A stretch of 64,000 bases of DNA from Tolumonas osonensis (lineage in GTDB: Bacteria; Pseudomonadota; Gammaproteobacteria; Enterobacterales; Aeromonadaceae), in NCBI RefSeq assembly GCF_014202415.1, contig NZ_JACHGR010000004.1:62001-126000 (forward strand). The letters run 5' to 3'. The notes under the pieces were generated by a model. That model had not been told where the DNA came from and made no database searches. It was given only the letters and a program-made list of their open reading frames with translations. The translations under genes were made by a program, and so were the position numbers. Positions 39,288 to 48,886 of this stretch are shown here, piece after piece (the first letter of the stretch is position 1; each line of letters opens with the position of its first letter).

Positions 39288-42092
39288 TTATTTTATAGTC
39301 AGAGCTTCTTCAACCAATGTTTTTTGCTGCTGCAAGTGCAACGACATATAGCCTACTGCCGGTGCCGCAGAGGCGGGACGACCGACATAATTCAGATAAG
39401 TTCCCGCAGGGATAACACGTTTCATTCTGTGCTGGCAGTTATACCAGGCTCCCTGGTTTTTAGGTTCTTCCTGGCACCAGACAAAATCCTGTACATGCTG
39501 ATAGGGTTGCATGATTTCTTTCAGCTCTTCTTCAGGGAAAGGATAAAGCTGTTCGATACGAATGATGGCAACCGCTTTATTGTCCGCCTTCCGACGGGCC
39601 TCCAGTAAATCGTAATAGACTTTGCCGGAGCAGAGTACGACGCGTTGCACCCCCTCGGCAGGAATCACATCAATTTCCGGGATAGCATTCTGGAACCGGC
39701 CTTCCGACAGCTCCTGTAAGGACGATACCGCCAGCGGGTGGCGCAAAAGTGATTTAGGCGTAAACACCACCAGTGGACGACGCATCGGACGCAGCATCTG
39801 CCGGCGCAGCAAATGATAAATCTGGGCCGGAGTCGTCGGCATACAGACCTGCATATTGTGCTGAGCACATAGCTGCAGATACCGCTCCGGCCGTCCGGAT
39901 GAATGCTCCGCCCCCTGCCCTTCATAACCGTGAGGCAGGAACAGAACCAGACCACATAAACGCCCCCACTTCTGCTCGCCGGAAGAAAGGAACTGGTCGA
40001 TAACCACCTGGGCCCCATTCGCAAAGTCACCAAACTGCGCTTCCCAGATCGTCAGACCATCAGGCGTTGCCGTGGCATAACCGTATTCAAATGCCAGGAC
40101 AGCTTCTTCCGAGAGAACAGAGTCGTAGACCCGGAAAGAGGCCTGATCCGGCGCTAGATGCATCAGAGGGGTATAAGTGGACGCATCGTTCTGGTTATGT
40201 AATACCGCATGACGGTGGAAAAAGGTTCCGCGACCGGAATCCTGCCCCGTCAACCGGATCGGATATCCGCCGACCAGTAATGAAGCATAAGCCAAGTTTT
40301 CAGCAAAACCCCAGTCAGCCAGTTTTTCACCCCGGCACATCAGCTGGCGATCTTCATAGATCTTCTGTACCCGGGACTGCAGCACATGCGCCTCCGGATA
40401 ACGGCACATTTTTTCCGCCAGAATGACTAATTTATCCAGCGGATAAGCGGTATCGTATTCTTCCTGCCAGTCATGCCCCAGGAAACGGGTCCAGTTCTGA
40501 TGCTGTTCCGACATCGGACGCCATTCTTTGAGCACACACTCGCCTCTGTCCAGCGCCTGACGATAATCCGTCACCATCTGTTCGGCCACGTGCTCTTCCA
40601 GAATGCCCTCTTTCACCAGCTGTTCGGCATAAATCTGCCGGGCGGTTGGATGCTGACGAATCTTCTGATACATCAGCGGTTGGGTCGCAGTAGGCTCATC
40701 CGCCTCGTTATGACCGTTACGGCGATAACAGACCAGATCAATCACCACATCACGGTGGAACGTATTTCGGAAATCCAGTGCCAGTTTCGTTACCCATAAA
40801 ACAGCTTCCGGATGATCGGCATTAACGTGGAAAATCGGAGACTGCACCATTTTCGCCACATCGGTACAGTAACGGCTGGAACGGGTGTCCTTGGTATTGG
40901 CGGTGGTAAAACCAATCTGATTATTGATCACAATCCGTACCGTGCCACCGACACCAAATCCCCGGGTCTGGGACATATTGAATGTTTCTGCAACCACACC
41001 CTGACCGGCAATCGCGGAGTCACCATGAATGGTTATCGGCAAGACCTTGCTGAATTCGTTGTCATGCAGACGTTCCATTCTGGCCCGGACCGAACCAATG
41101 ACCACCGGATTGACGATTTCCAGGTGAGACGGATTGAATGCCAGCGCCAGATGCACATTACCGCCTTCCGTTGCAAAGTCGGATGAAAATCCCATGTGAT
41201 ATTTCACATCACCGGTCCCCCAGGCATCGCCATGATGACCGGCAAACTGATCAAACAACTCTTTCGGCCGTTTACCCAGCACATTAACCAGCATGGTTAA
41301 GCGACCCCGGTGTGCCATGCCGATCACAATCTCTTTGTAACCATATTCACCAGCCTGACGGATCATGGATTTCACCATCGGGATCAGCATATCCCCGCCT
41401 TCCAGCGAGAAGCGTTTTGCGCCGGGAAATTTGGAACCGAGATAACGCTCCAGCCCTTCCGCAGCAGTTAATTCTTCCAGAGCCAGTTTTTTAATGGCGT
41501 CAGACCATTGTGGCTGTCCCTCAACCTGCTCCATTCTCTCCTGTATCCAGCGTTTTTCGGACTGCGAGGTCATATGCATGAACTCAATGCCGATGACACC
41601 ACAATACGTCTTGCGCAAAGAATCCAGCAGATTGCGGAGCGTCATGCGCTCCTGCCCGCCCAGATAACTGCCAGCATGGAATTCCCGATCCAGATCAGCT
41701 GCGTCCAGCTGATAATAAGAGAGCTCAAGTTCAGGGATAACCGGATTAGGAGCCAGCCCCAGAGGATCCAGGCTGGCATATTGATGACCGGCATACCGGT
41801 AGGCATTGATAAGCTGCAATACATGAAATTGTTTCTGGTCCAGACCACTTCCGCTGGCGACGGCTGATGCACGCCGGGGTTGCATGACTTGCTGGCGTAG
41901 CTGCTGGCGAATAACCGCATGAGGTTGCTCATTACTCTGCCGCTCACCCAGCCCGGCAAAACAACGCTGCCATTCCAGCGGAACAGACCCGGGGTCTTTC
42001 AGATATGACTCATAAAGATCTTCAACATATGCGCTGTTGGCCAGATAAGACGAACGAATCCAGGTAGTGACGGCATCTTCATGCATATTCAT
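39288..42092 (-). CDS. sucA: 2-oxoglutarate dehydrogenase E1
   Basis: Thiamine-diphosphate-dependent decarboxylase. The start at 42092 (MNMHEDAV) has GAAGGAAA upstream, giving 934 residues (E. coli 933); a longer frame to 42137 lacks a ribosome site. IGMAHRGRLTMLVNVLGK, HGDSAIAGQGVVAETFNMS, the C-terminal HGYEGQGAEHSSGRPERYLQ and WCQEEPKNQGAW are conserved. It is the first gene of sucABCD and divergent from gltA. No sdhCDAB separates them, unlike in E. coli. Confidence 0.97.
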   Translation of the reverse strand: MNMHEDAVTTWIRSSYLANSAYVEDLYESYLKDPGSVPLEWQRCFAGLGERQSNEQPHAVIRQQLRQQVMQPRRASAVASGSGLDQKQFHVLQLINAYRYAGHQYASLDPLGLAPNPVIPELELSYYQLDAADLDREFHAGSYLGGQERMTLRNLLDSLRKTYCGVIGIEFMHMTSQSEKRWIQERMEQVEGQPQWSDAIKKLALEELTAAEGLERYLGSKFPGAKRFSLEGGDMLIPMVKSMIRQAGEYGYKEIVIGMAHRGRLTMLVNVLGKRPKELFDQFAGHHGDAWGTGDVKYHMGFSSDFATEGGNVHLALAFNPSHLEIVNPVVIGSVRARMERLHDNEFSKVLPITIHGDSAIAGQGVVAETFNMSQTRGFGVGGTVRIVINNQIGFTTANTKDTRSSRYCTDVAKMVQSPIFHVNADHPEAVLWVTKLALDFRNTFHRDVVIDLVCYRRNGHNEADEPTATQPLMYQKIRQHPTARQIYAEQLVKEGILEEHVAEQMVTDYRQALDRGECVLKEWRPMSEQHQNWTRFLGHDWQEEYDTAYPLDKLVILAEKMCRYPEAHVLQSRVQKIYEDRQLMCRGEKLADWGFAENLAYASLLVGGYPIRLTGQDSGRGTFFHRHAVLHNQNDASTYTPLMHLAPDQASFRVYDSVLSEEAVLAFEYGYATATPDGLTIWEAQFGDFANGAQVVIDQFLSSGEQKWGRLCGLVLFLPHGYEGQGAEHSSGRPERYLQLCAQHNMQVCMPTTPAQIYHLLRRQMLRPMRRPLVVFTPKSLLRHPLAVSSLQELSEGRFQNAIPEIDVIPAEGVQRVVLCSGKVYYDLLEARRKADNKAVAIIRIEQLYPFPEEELKEIMQPYQHVQDFVWCQEEPKNQGAWYNCQHRMKRVIPAGTYLNYVGRPASAAPAVGYMSLHLQQQKTLVEEALTIK

Positions 42093-42624
42093 TTTATTTC
42101 CTTCAACCGCTGCGCTGTCTGTCCGGACATCTATCATGAATGATGACCAGATGTATCATCCAATAACATAGCTGATTAGAGCCAACTCTGCTTTCCGGAT
42201 GAAAAGGTTTCTTTTATATTCAACATATTATGATGACCAGTTACTGTTACGGCAATCACAGAGCGAACACACAGAATTTAACATTTAAACAACAATCTTC
42301 AGTACCGCCTGGCAACCTGATTCGTCACAGGGAAAACGGCACACTCAGTATATTCAGGCAACTTAATTGATTACAAAAAATTAACAAGATATAAACACAA
42401 ATTCATGAACTAACCACTCAATCTGTGACCATTCATACATTTAGCTACCGTTAGCAAATTGACAAAGCACTACCGGATAGTTGAAATTAGTGTGATGCAA
42501 TGACGATTTTTCATTGCTATCAATCGCATTAGCGTTTATACGAACTATAAAGGAACAATAAAGAATTTTCGTGAGATCACTTCGCGAAAACCGCTTTCAC
42601 ATTTAATTGCAAAGGAGACTTGCT
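42093..42624. promoter_or_regulatory. Divergent promoter region sucA / gltA
   Basis: 532 bp without a gene. For gltA: TTGACA (42459-42464), 17 bp, TGAAAT (42482-42487), start near 42494 and a leader of about 130 nt. TGTGA-N6-ATACA at 42424-42439 is a half-good CRP-like site just upstream. AATTTAACATTTAAAC near 42274-42289 has ArcA-like GTTA repeats in reverse. The latter two are weak and inferred. The sucA promoter was not pinned down. Confidence 0.45.
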
Positions 42625-43917
42625 ATGGCTGATAAAGTAGCCACACTGCACATCCCCGGTCAGGAACCGATCGAGCTGCCAATTCTGTCCGGAACTGAAG
42701 GTCCGGAGGTAATCGATGTCCGCGCATTAGGGGCGCATGGCTATTTCACGTATGATCCAGGTTTCCTGTCTACCGCATCCTGTACCTCCAAACTCACCTA
42801 TATCGACGGTGATGCAGGTATTTTGCTGTATCGTGGCTATCCGATTGCCGAACTGGCAAAAGACTCCAACTACCTGGAAGTCTGCTACCTGTTGCTGAAC
42901 GGCGAGTTACCGAATAAAGAACAGTATGACAAGTTCCGTTACACCGTGACTCGTCACACGATGGTGCACGAACAGATCACATCATTGTTCAAAGCATTCC
43001 GCCGTGACTCCCATCCAATGGCCGTTATGTGCGGGGTTGCCGGTGCATTGTCTGCGTTCTATCACGATGAACTGGATATAAGCCATGAACAGCACCGTGA
43101 AGTTGCTGCTTACCGTCTGATTTCAAAAATGCCGACGCTGGCAGCCATGTCTTATAAATATTCTATGGGACAGCCGTTCATCTACCCTCGCAATGACCTG
43201 AGTTATGCCGGCAACTTCCTGCATATGATGTTTGCGGTGCCATGTGAAGAATACCGGGTGAATCCGGTGATCGAACGCGCCATGGATATCATCTTCGTTC
43301 TGCATGCCGATCACGAGCAAAACGCCTCAACCTCCAGCGTCCGTCTGGCCGGTTCTTCCGGTGCCAATCCGTTTGCCTGTATTGCTGCAGGTATCGCGTC
43401 ACTGTGGGGACCTGCTCATGGTGGTGCTAACGAAGCCTGCCTGAAAATGTTGCAGGAGATCGGTTCGGTGGATCGTATCCCGCATTTCATTGCCCGCGCC
43501 AAAGACAAGAACGATCCGTTCCGTCTGATGGGTTTTGGTCACCGCGTATACCGCAACTATGACCCACGCGCTGTGGTTATGCGAGACACCTGCCATGCGG
43601 TACTGAAAGAGCTGAATATCAGCGATCATCCATTGCTGGATGTGGCGATGGAGCTGGAACGTATTGCATTGTCTGATCCGTACTTCATTGAGAAGAAACT
43701 GTATCCGAACGTCGACTTCTATTCAGGCATCATTCTGAATGCTATCGGCATTCCTACCTCAATGTTTACCGTAATCTTCGCACTGTCACGTACTATCGGC
43801 TGGATCTCTCACTGGCTGGAAATGCAGGCTGATCCGGCAAGCAAAATCGGTCGTCCGCGACAGTTGTATACCGGTGCTCCAACCCGCACGGTATTACCAA
43901 TCAATATGCGTAAATAA
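42625..43917 (+). CDS. gltA: Citrate synthase (type II, hexameric)
   Basis: Condenses oxaloacetate and acetyl-CoA. The start at 42625 ([12 protein letters not shown]) follows AAAGGAG by 8 bases; 430 residues (E. coli 427). Active-site residues: His in [11 protein letters not shown], His in [14 protein letters not shown], Asp in [10 protein letters not shown]. The N-terminal extension is that of NADH-inhibited type II enzymes. Followed by a terminator. Confidence 0.98.
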   Translation: MADKVATLHIPGQEPIELPILSGTEGPEVIDVRALGAHGYFTYDPGFLSTASCTSKLTYIDGDAGILLYRGYPIAELAKDSNYLEVCYLLLNGELPNKEQYDKFRYTVTRHTMVHEQITSLFKAFRRDSHPMAVMCGVAGALSAFYHDELDISHEQHREVAAYRLISKMPTLAAMSYKYSMGQPFIYPRNDLSYAGNFLHMMFAVPCEEYRVNPVIERAMDIIFVLHADHEQNASTSSVRLAGSSGANPFACIAAGIASLWGPAHGGANEACLKMLQEIGSVDRIPHFIARAKDKNDPFRLMGFGHRVYRNYDPRAVVMRDTCHAVLKELNISDHPLLDVAMELERIALSDPYFIEKKLYPNVDFYSGIILNAIGIPTSMFTVIFALSRTIGWISHWLEMQADPASKIGRPRQLYTGAPTRTVLPINMRK

Positions 43918-43938
43918 TCACTGGTACGCAGATATACG

Positions 43939-43967
43939 AAGGGCAGCTAAAAACGCTGCCCTTTTCT
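43939..43967 (+). terminator. Terminator of gltA
   Basis: AAGGGCAGC (43939-43947) / GCTGCCCTT (43955-43963), then TTCTTT. It may also act on the opposing fbp transcript. Confidence 0.85.
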
Positions 43968-43993
43968 TTATCTGTCAGTTCGGTCTTGCCGAC

Positions 43994-45013
43994 TTATTCT
44001 GATCTCTCGGAATACTGGGCAACAAACTCTTCCAGTTTTTCCACCATACGAAGGGAACCGGCATAGAACGGCGTACGCTGATGTAATTCTGAAGGCACCA
44101 GATCCATAATCCGCTCCCGACCGGTAGAGGCTTTGCCACCTGCCTGCTCCACCAGAAACGCCACCGGATTGCATTCGTACAACAAGCGCAATTTGCCTTT
44201 AGGCGCATTGGTTCCTGACGGGTACATATAGATCCCGCCTTTCAGCAAGTTGCGGTGAAAGTCACCAACCAGAGAACCGATATAGCGAGAGGTATAAGGA
44301 CGACGATCCTGTTCATCAACCGCCTGACAGTATTTGATGTACTGTTTTACACCGAGCGGGAATTTCAGGTAATGGCCTTCATTCACTGAATAGCAGTATC
44401 CCTGTTGGGGGATCCGGATATCAGGATGCGATAAACAGAAATAGCCAATGGAAGGATCCAGCGTAAAACCGTTGACACCTTGTCCGGTGGTATAAACCAG
44501 CATGGTTGATGAACCATAAATCACATAACCTGCTGCTACCTGACGATATCCGGGCTGCAAGAAATCCGCCAGCGTGACAGGTTTATCTGCTGGTGTAACC
44601 CGGCGATAGATGGAGAAAATAGTACCGACAGACACGTTCACATCGATATTGGAAGAACCATCCAGCGGATCAATCAGCACGACATACTTGGACTTCTGAC
44701 CGTTTACCGGATCAAAGGCGACAAAATTATCTTCCTCTTCCGAAGCCAGACCACAAACTTCTCCCCGGGCAGCCAGCGCATCCTTGAATTTCTCATTGGC
44801 AAACCAGTCCAGCTTTTGCTGTTCTTCACCCTGAACGTTCGCCCGCCCCATCGCACCGAGAATATCGCTTAATCCAGCCTGATTAATTTCCCGATTCACA
44901 AGTTTAGCCGCCAGGCTTATCGATGATAATAAAGATGTAAGTTCACCGGTAGCATGTGGAAAATCCGCTTGTTTTTTAATAATGAACTCACCAAGCGTTG
45001 TCCCTATAGTCAT
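43994..45013 (-). CDS. fbp: Fructose-1,6-bisphosphatase class I
   Basis: Gluconeogenic phosphatase. Metal/substrate motif [29 protein letters not shown] and [16 protein letters not shown] are conserved. 339 residues (E. coli 332). It converges with gltA and lies 167 bp downstream of kdsB, separated by a terminator. Confidence 0.97.
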   Translation of the reverse strand: MTIGTTLGEFIIKKQADFPHATGELTSLLSSISLAAKLVNREINQAGLSDILGAMGRANVQGEEQQKLDWFANEKFKDALAARGEVCGLASEEEDNFVAFDPVNGQKSKYVVLIDPLDGSSNIDVNVSVGTIFSIYRRVTPADKPVTLADFLQPGYRQVAAGYVIYGSSTMLVYTTGQGVNGFTLDPSIGYFCLSHPDIRIPQQGYCYSVNEGHYLKFPLGVKQYIKYCQAVDEQDRRPYTSRYIGSLVGDFHRNLLKGGIYMYPSGTNAPKGKLRLLYECNPVAFLVEQAGGKASTGRERIMDLVPSELHQRTPFYAGSLRMVEKLEEFVAQYSERSE

Positions 45014-45120
45014 GATGCTGTCCTTAAGAAGGGATGTATACGGTTTGTTTGCACAATGTTACGCTTAGTTACATAAAACGCAAGAGCAAACAAGAAGAAT
45101 CGATTCAGCATAGAAATCTA

Positions 45121-45152
45121 AAGACAAAAAAGCCAGAGATATAACTCTGGCT
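45121..45152 (-). terminator. Terminator of the comEC-msbA-lpxK-ycaR-kdsB run
   Basis: AGCCAGAG (45131-45138) / CTCTGGCT (45145-45152). TTTTTGTCTT follows on the minus strand. It lies about 30 bp after the kdsB stop. Confidence 0.85.
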
Positions 45153-45180
45153 AGTGATATTTCGTGATAAAGAATCACTT

Positions 45181-45939
45181 TCAGGATTTTATGTTATCCA
45201 GAAAACGACGCACTTTTTCCAGATCTTCTGCCGTATCCACCCCTGCTGGCGGAATTTCAGCGGCGACTGCTACATGGATTTTTTCGCCGTGCCACAGTAC
45301 CCGAAGCTGCTCCAGAGATTCAATTTGCTCCAGTGGGCTGGCCGACCAGGAAATATACTGCCGAATAAAGCCGGCACGATAAGCATAGATACCGATATGC
45401 CGCAGGAATGTATGCCGCCACTGTTTGGGTTCCTGAGCAAAACCATCCCGGTCCCAGGGAATAGTGGCCCGGCTGAAATAAAGCGCATAACCCTGCTTAT
45501 CCATAACGACTTTCACCGCATTCGGATTAAACACTTCATGTTCATCTTCGATGGCAACAGCCAGCGTCGCCATCGGCGCACTGGTTTGCGCCAGATTATC
45601 TGCAACCTGAGTAATGATTACCGGCGGGATCAACGGTTCATCACCCTGCACATTGACCACAATCGTATCCGGCGCAAAAGCATATTTTTCGCAAACTTCA
45701 GCCAGCCGTTCAGTACCGGACTGATGATGCGATCCGGTCATACAGACTTCCACCCCCAGCCCGGCAATAGCAGCAGCTACGCGCTCATCATCGACCGCAA
45801 CAATAACCTGACTGGCACCGGCCTGTTTGGCCCGTTCGACCACCCAGGCAATCATAGGCTTACCGTGGATATCAGCCAGAGGTTTACCTGGTAAGCGGGA
45901 CGACTGGTATCTGGCCGGAATGACAACAACAAAACTCAT
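45181..45939 (-). CDS. kdsB: CMP-Kdo synthetase (3-deoxy-manno-octulosonate cytidylyltransferase)
   Basis: Activates Kdo for LPS inner core. [22 protein letters not shown] is the nucleotide-binding N-terminus; [12 protein letters not shown] and [12 protein letters not shown] are conserved. 252 residues (E. coli 248). The start codon overlaps the ycaR stop by four bases, so translation is coupled. Confidence 0.97.
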   Translation of the reverse strand: MSFVVVIPARYQSSRLPGKPLADIHGKPMIAWVVERAKQAGASQVIVAVDDERVAAAIAGLGVEVCMTGSHHQSGTERLAEVCEKYAFAPDTIVVNVQGDEPLIPPVIITQVADNLAQTSAPMATLAVAIEDEHEVFNPNAVKVVMDKQGYALYFSRATIPWDRDGFAQEPKQWRHTFLRHIGIYAYRAGFIRQYISWSASPLEQIESLEQLRVLWHGEKIHVAVAAEIPPAGVDTAEDLEKVRRFLDNIKS

Positions 45940-46124
45940 GACGGGATCTCATCAGCAGTCAGTGGACGGGCACGATTTTCCAATAAAACCGGAATATCGT
46001 CCTCGATCGGATAGGCCAGTTTATCCGCCCGGCAAACCAGTTCGGAACGTTCTTTGTCATAATTCAGCTTACCTTTGCATACCGGGCAAGCGATGATTTC
46101 CAGTAGTTTATAATCCAGTGCCAT
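45936..46124 (-). CDS. ycaR: UPF0434/Trm112-like protein YcaR
   Basis: 62 residues, start at 46124 ([18 protein letters not shown]) with AAGGAG 8 bases upstream. CPVC and [13 protein letters not shown] are the family hallmarks (Trm112p-like zinc-ribbon fold). The start lies inside the last codons of lpxK. Always found between lpxK and kdsB; function unknown. Confidence 0.95.
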   Translation of the reverse strand: MALDYKLLEIIACPVCKGKLNYDKERSELVCRADKLAYPIEDDIPVLLENRARPLTADEIPS

Positions 46125-47088
46125 GTTTAAGCTCCTTGAGTTGAGCAAGTAATCTGGTAGCAAATGATTCCGGTAACTGTGCGGTCACTGGCTGATACCA
46201 CCAGTTGTCCAAAGCAAAGCTCCGGCATTTAACGGCATCTTTTTCCGTCATGATAAGTGGACGTTGAGCAAAGCGCTGTTGAAGTTCGTCGGCACTGAAT
46301 GCCTGATGGTCCGCATAAGCAACCTGCTGATTCAATGCATAGCCCTGCTGCAGCAAACTATTAAAAAAACGTGGCGGATAGCCAATACCGGCCATCGCAT
46401 CGACAGCGCCGGATATCAAGGCAGTATGATTCGTCCGGACATTGTGTAATGGCGCCGGTTGCAACACCATCGGGATCTCATCTGGCCTAGCTTTGCCGCC
46501 ATTGCAAATGACCGCCATCGCCTCTCGCATCCGAGATGCCGTTTCCCGCAATGGACCCATTGGCATTAACCAACCATTGCCAAGTCGGCGTTCGCCGTCC
46601 ATGACAATGAGCTCAATATCACGTTGTAACGCATAATGCTGCAGACCATCATCGCTGATAATGATGTCCACACCGCATTGCTCCACCAGCAATTGCACAG
46701 CCGTGACCCGTTTCGGCGCAACCGCCACCGGACAGCCACAACGCTGATAAATCAGTACAGGTTCATCACCCGCTTCCGCAGTCGTCGCTTCAGCATGCAG
46801 CAAGTAAGGATAATGCGGCGCTTTACCGCCATAACCACGGCTAACAACACCGGGTTTATATCCGGCTTTAGTCAGCCTATCCACCAGCCATAACACCATT
46901 GGCGTCTTACCATTACCGCCAACAGTAATATTGCCAACCACAATGACAGGCACCGGGGGCCGATAACTGGAAAAAAAACCAGCCCGGTAAGCCTGCCGGC
47001 GAATGGTGGTCAGTAAGGCAAATAAAGCCGCCAGTGGCGCGAACAGCCAGTTGAGCCAGCTACGCCGATACCAGAGTTTCTCTATCAT
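46108..47088 (-). CDS. lpxK: Tetraacyldisaccharide 4'-kinase
   Basis: Phosphorylates the lipid A precursor at the 4' position on the inner-membrane face. N-terminal membrane helix ([18 protein letters not shown]), then P-loop [26 protein letters not shown] and [13 protein letters not shown] follow. 326 residues (E. coli 328). Overlaps msbA by four bases and ycaR by 17. Confidence 0.96.
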   Translation of the reverse strand: MIEKLWYRRSWLNWLFAPLAALFALLTTIRRQAYRAGFFSSYRPPVPVIVVGNITVGGNGKTPMVLWLVDRLTKAGYKPGVVSRGYGGKAPHYPYLLHAEATTAEAGDEPVLIYQRCGCPVAVAPKRVTAVQLLVEQCGVDIIISDDGLQHYALQRDIELIVMDGERRLGNGWLMPMGPLRETASRMREAMAVICNGGKARPDEIPMVLQPAPLHNVRTNHTALISGAVDAMAGIGYPPRFFNSLLQQGYALNQQVAYADHQAFSADELQQRFAQRPLIMTEKDAVKCRSFALDNWWYQPVTAQLPESFATRLLAQLKELKHGTGL

Positions 47089-48854
47089 GCGGTCTGCGCA
47101 CCCATCTGGGTACGACGAAGCAACGCGTAAGCACCGCCCATTTCCAGCAACCGGGCATGTGTCCCTCGCTCTATTATCTGCCCGTCATCCACCACCAGGA
47201 TCTCATCCGCATGCTCAATAGTGGACAGACGATGCGCGATCACAATCGTGGTACGATCTCTGGTCAGTGATTCCAGCGCAGCCTGAATACGGCGCTCCGA
47301 CTCGGTATCCAGTGCGGATGTTGCCTCATCCAGCAACAACACCGGCATATCACGTAACAATGCACGGGCGATCGCCAGTCGCTGGCGTTGACCGCCGGAC
47401 AGGTTAGCGCCGTTTTCACCAATCACTGTGTCATAGCCCTGCGGCATCTTGATGATAAATTCATCGGCATTCGCCAGTTTTGCCGCCTGAACAATCTGTT
47501 CGCGCGTAAACTGCTCTTCCGCCGCATAAGCAATGTTGTTGGCGACCGTGTCATTAAACAAATGTACATTTTGTGAAACCAGCGCAAACTGACGACGCAA
47601 ATCACGCAAACGGTATTCACGGATGTCATGCCCATCCAACAGGATTTGCCCTTCCTGGATATCATAGAAACGGGTTAGCAGACTCGCTATGGTGCTCTTG
47701 CCTGAGCCTGAACGGCCAACCAACGCCACGGTCTTGCCGGGTTCAATACTGAAACTGACCCCGCGTAATGCCGGTACATCTTTGGTTGGATAAGTAAATG
47801 TCACATTACGGAATTCGATTTTGCCTGCAGCCTGTTTCAGTTCGCGCTGACCATTATCTTCTTCCAGCGGCAAATCGATAACATCGAACAGACTCTGGCA
47901 AGCCGCAATACCTTTCTGAAACTGCACGTTAACCTGGGTCAGGCTTTTCAGCGGTTTCATTAAACCAAAAAGCGCTGAAATAACCGCAGCAAAAGAACCG
48001 GCGGTCAATTGCTGGCTGATTTCAGGATAGGTAGCCAGATACAGCACCAGCGCTAACGCGGTTGATGCAATAAACTGAACTATCGGTGAGCCAACTGCAT
48101 CAGCAACAACCATTTTCATATTCTGCTGACGTACCGCGTTACTCACTTTATCAAATCGGCTGGCTTCGATTTCCTGACCGCCGAACATCAGCACTTCTTT
48201 ATGCCCTCTCAGCATCTGTTCCGTTGAAGTGGTGATATTGCCCATCGCGTGTTGCAGTTGCTTACTCAGCTTCCGGAACCGTTTGCTAATGACAGAAATC
48301 AGAAACGCGACAATGGGGCCAATAACGAAAAAGATAGCCGATAACTGCCATGAGTAATAAAACATCAGCACCAGTAAACCAATGACAGTACATCCCTCAC
48401 GGATGAGCGAAATCAGTGTCGAACTGGCAGCGGATGAAACCTGGGATGCATCATAAGTCACCTTGGATAAAAGGGTACCCGTGTTATGCTTATCAAAAAA
48501 CGACAGCGGCATGCCCATTAAATGAGAAAAAACCGTACGCTGTAACCGCATAACAACGGTATTCCCTACCCATGCCATGAAATAATCTGAGGTAAAGTTA
48601 CAGACACCGCGCAGGGCGACCAATCCCATGATCATAAAAGGCAACCACAACAGGGTCGAGGGATCGTTACCGCTTAAGCCATCATCCAACAGCGGTTTGA
48701 TCAGCGATATCATGTAGGTATCAACAGCCGCATAACCCGCCATCCCGACAGCGGCTATCGCCAGCCCTTTTCTGCGCCCAATCGTGTAACTCAACAGGCG
48801 TTTAAGCGTCGGCCAGCTGGCTTTATGCGCTGCATCTGGTGCTTTGTTAGACAT
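47085..48854 (-). CDS. msbA: Lipid A export ABC transporter MsbA
   Basis: Homodimeric flippase for lipid A-core. Six membrane helices, then a nucleotide-binding domain: Walker A GRSGSGKST, signature LSGGQRQRLAIARAL, Walker B VLLLDEATSALD. The start at 48854 (MSNKAPDAAHK) gives 589 residues (E. coli 582) and fits the E. coli N-terminus. AAGG lies 12 bases upstream, a little far. The frame runs to 48917, overlapping the comEC end, so the start is moderately certain. Confidence 0.95.
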   Translation of the reverse strand: MSNKAPDAAHKASWPTLKRLLSYTIGRRKGLAIAAVGMAGYAAVDTYMISLIKPLLDDGLSGNDPSTLLWLPFMIMGLVALRGVCNFTSDYFMAWVGNTVVMRLQRTVFSHLMGMPLSFFDKHNTGTLLSKVTYDASQVSSAASSTLISLIREGCTVIGLLVLMFYYSWQLSAIFFVIGPIVAFLISVISKRFRKLSKQLQHAMGNITTSTEQMLRGHKEVLMFGGQEIEASRFDKVSNAVRQQNMKMVVADAVGSPIVQFIASTALALVLYLATYPEISQQLTAGSFAAVISALFGLMKPLKSLTQVNVQFQKGIAACQSLFDVIDLPLEEDNGQRELKQAAGKIEFRNVTFTYPTKDVPALRGVSFSIEPGKTVALVGRSGSGKSTIASLLTRFYDIQEGQILLDGHDIREYRLRDLRRQFALVSQNVHLFNDTVANNIAYAAEEQFTREQIVQAAKLANADEFIIKMPQGYDTVIGENGANLSGGQRQRLAIARALLRDMPVLLLDEATSALDTESERRIQAALESLTRDRTTIVIAHRLSTIEHADEILVVDDGQIIERGTHARLLEMGGAYALLRRTQMGAQTA

Positions 48855-48886
48855 GAATAATTCAAACCTTGCTGCAAAATGACCCG

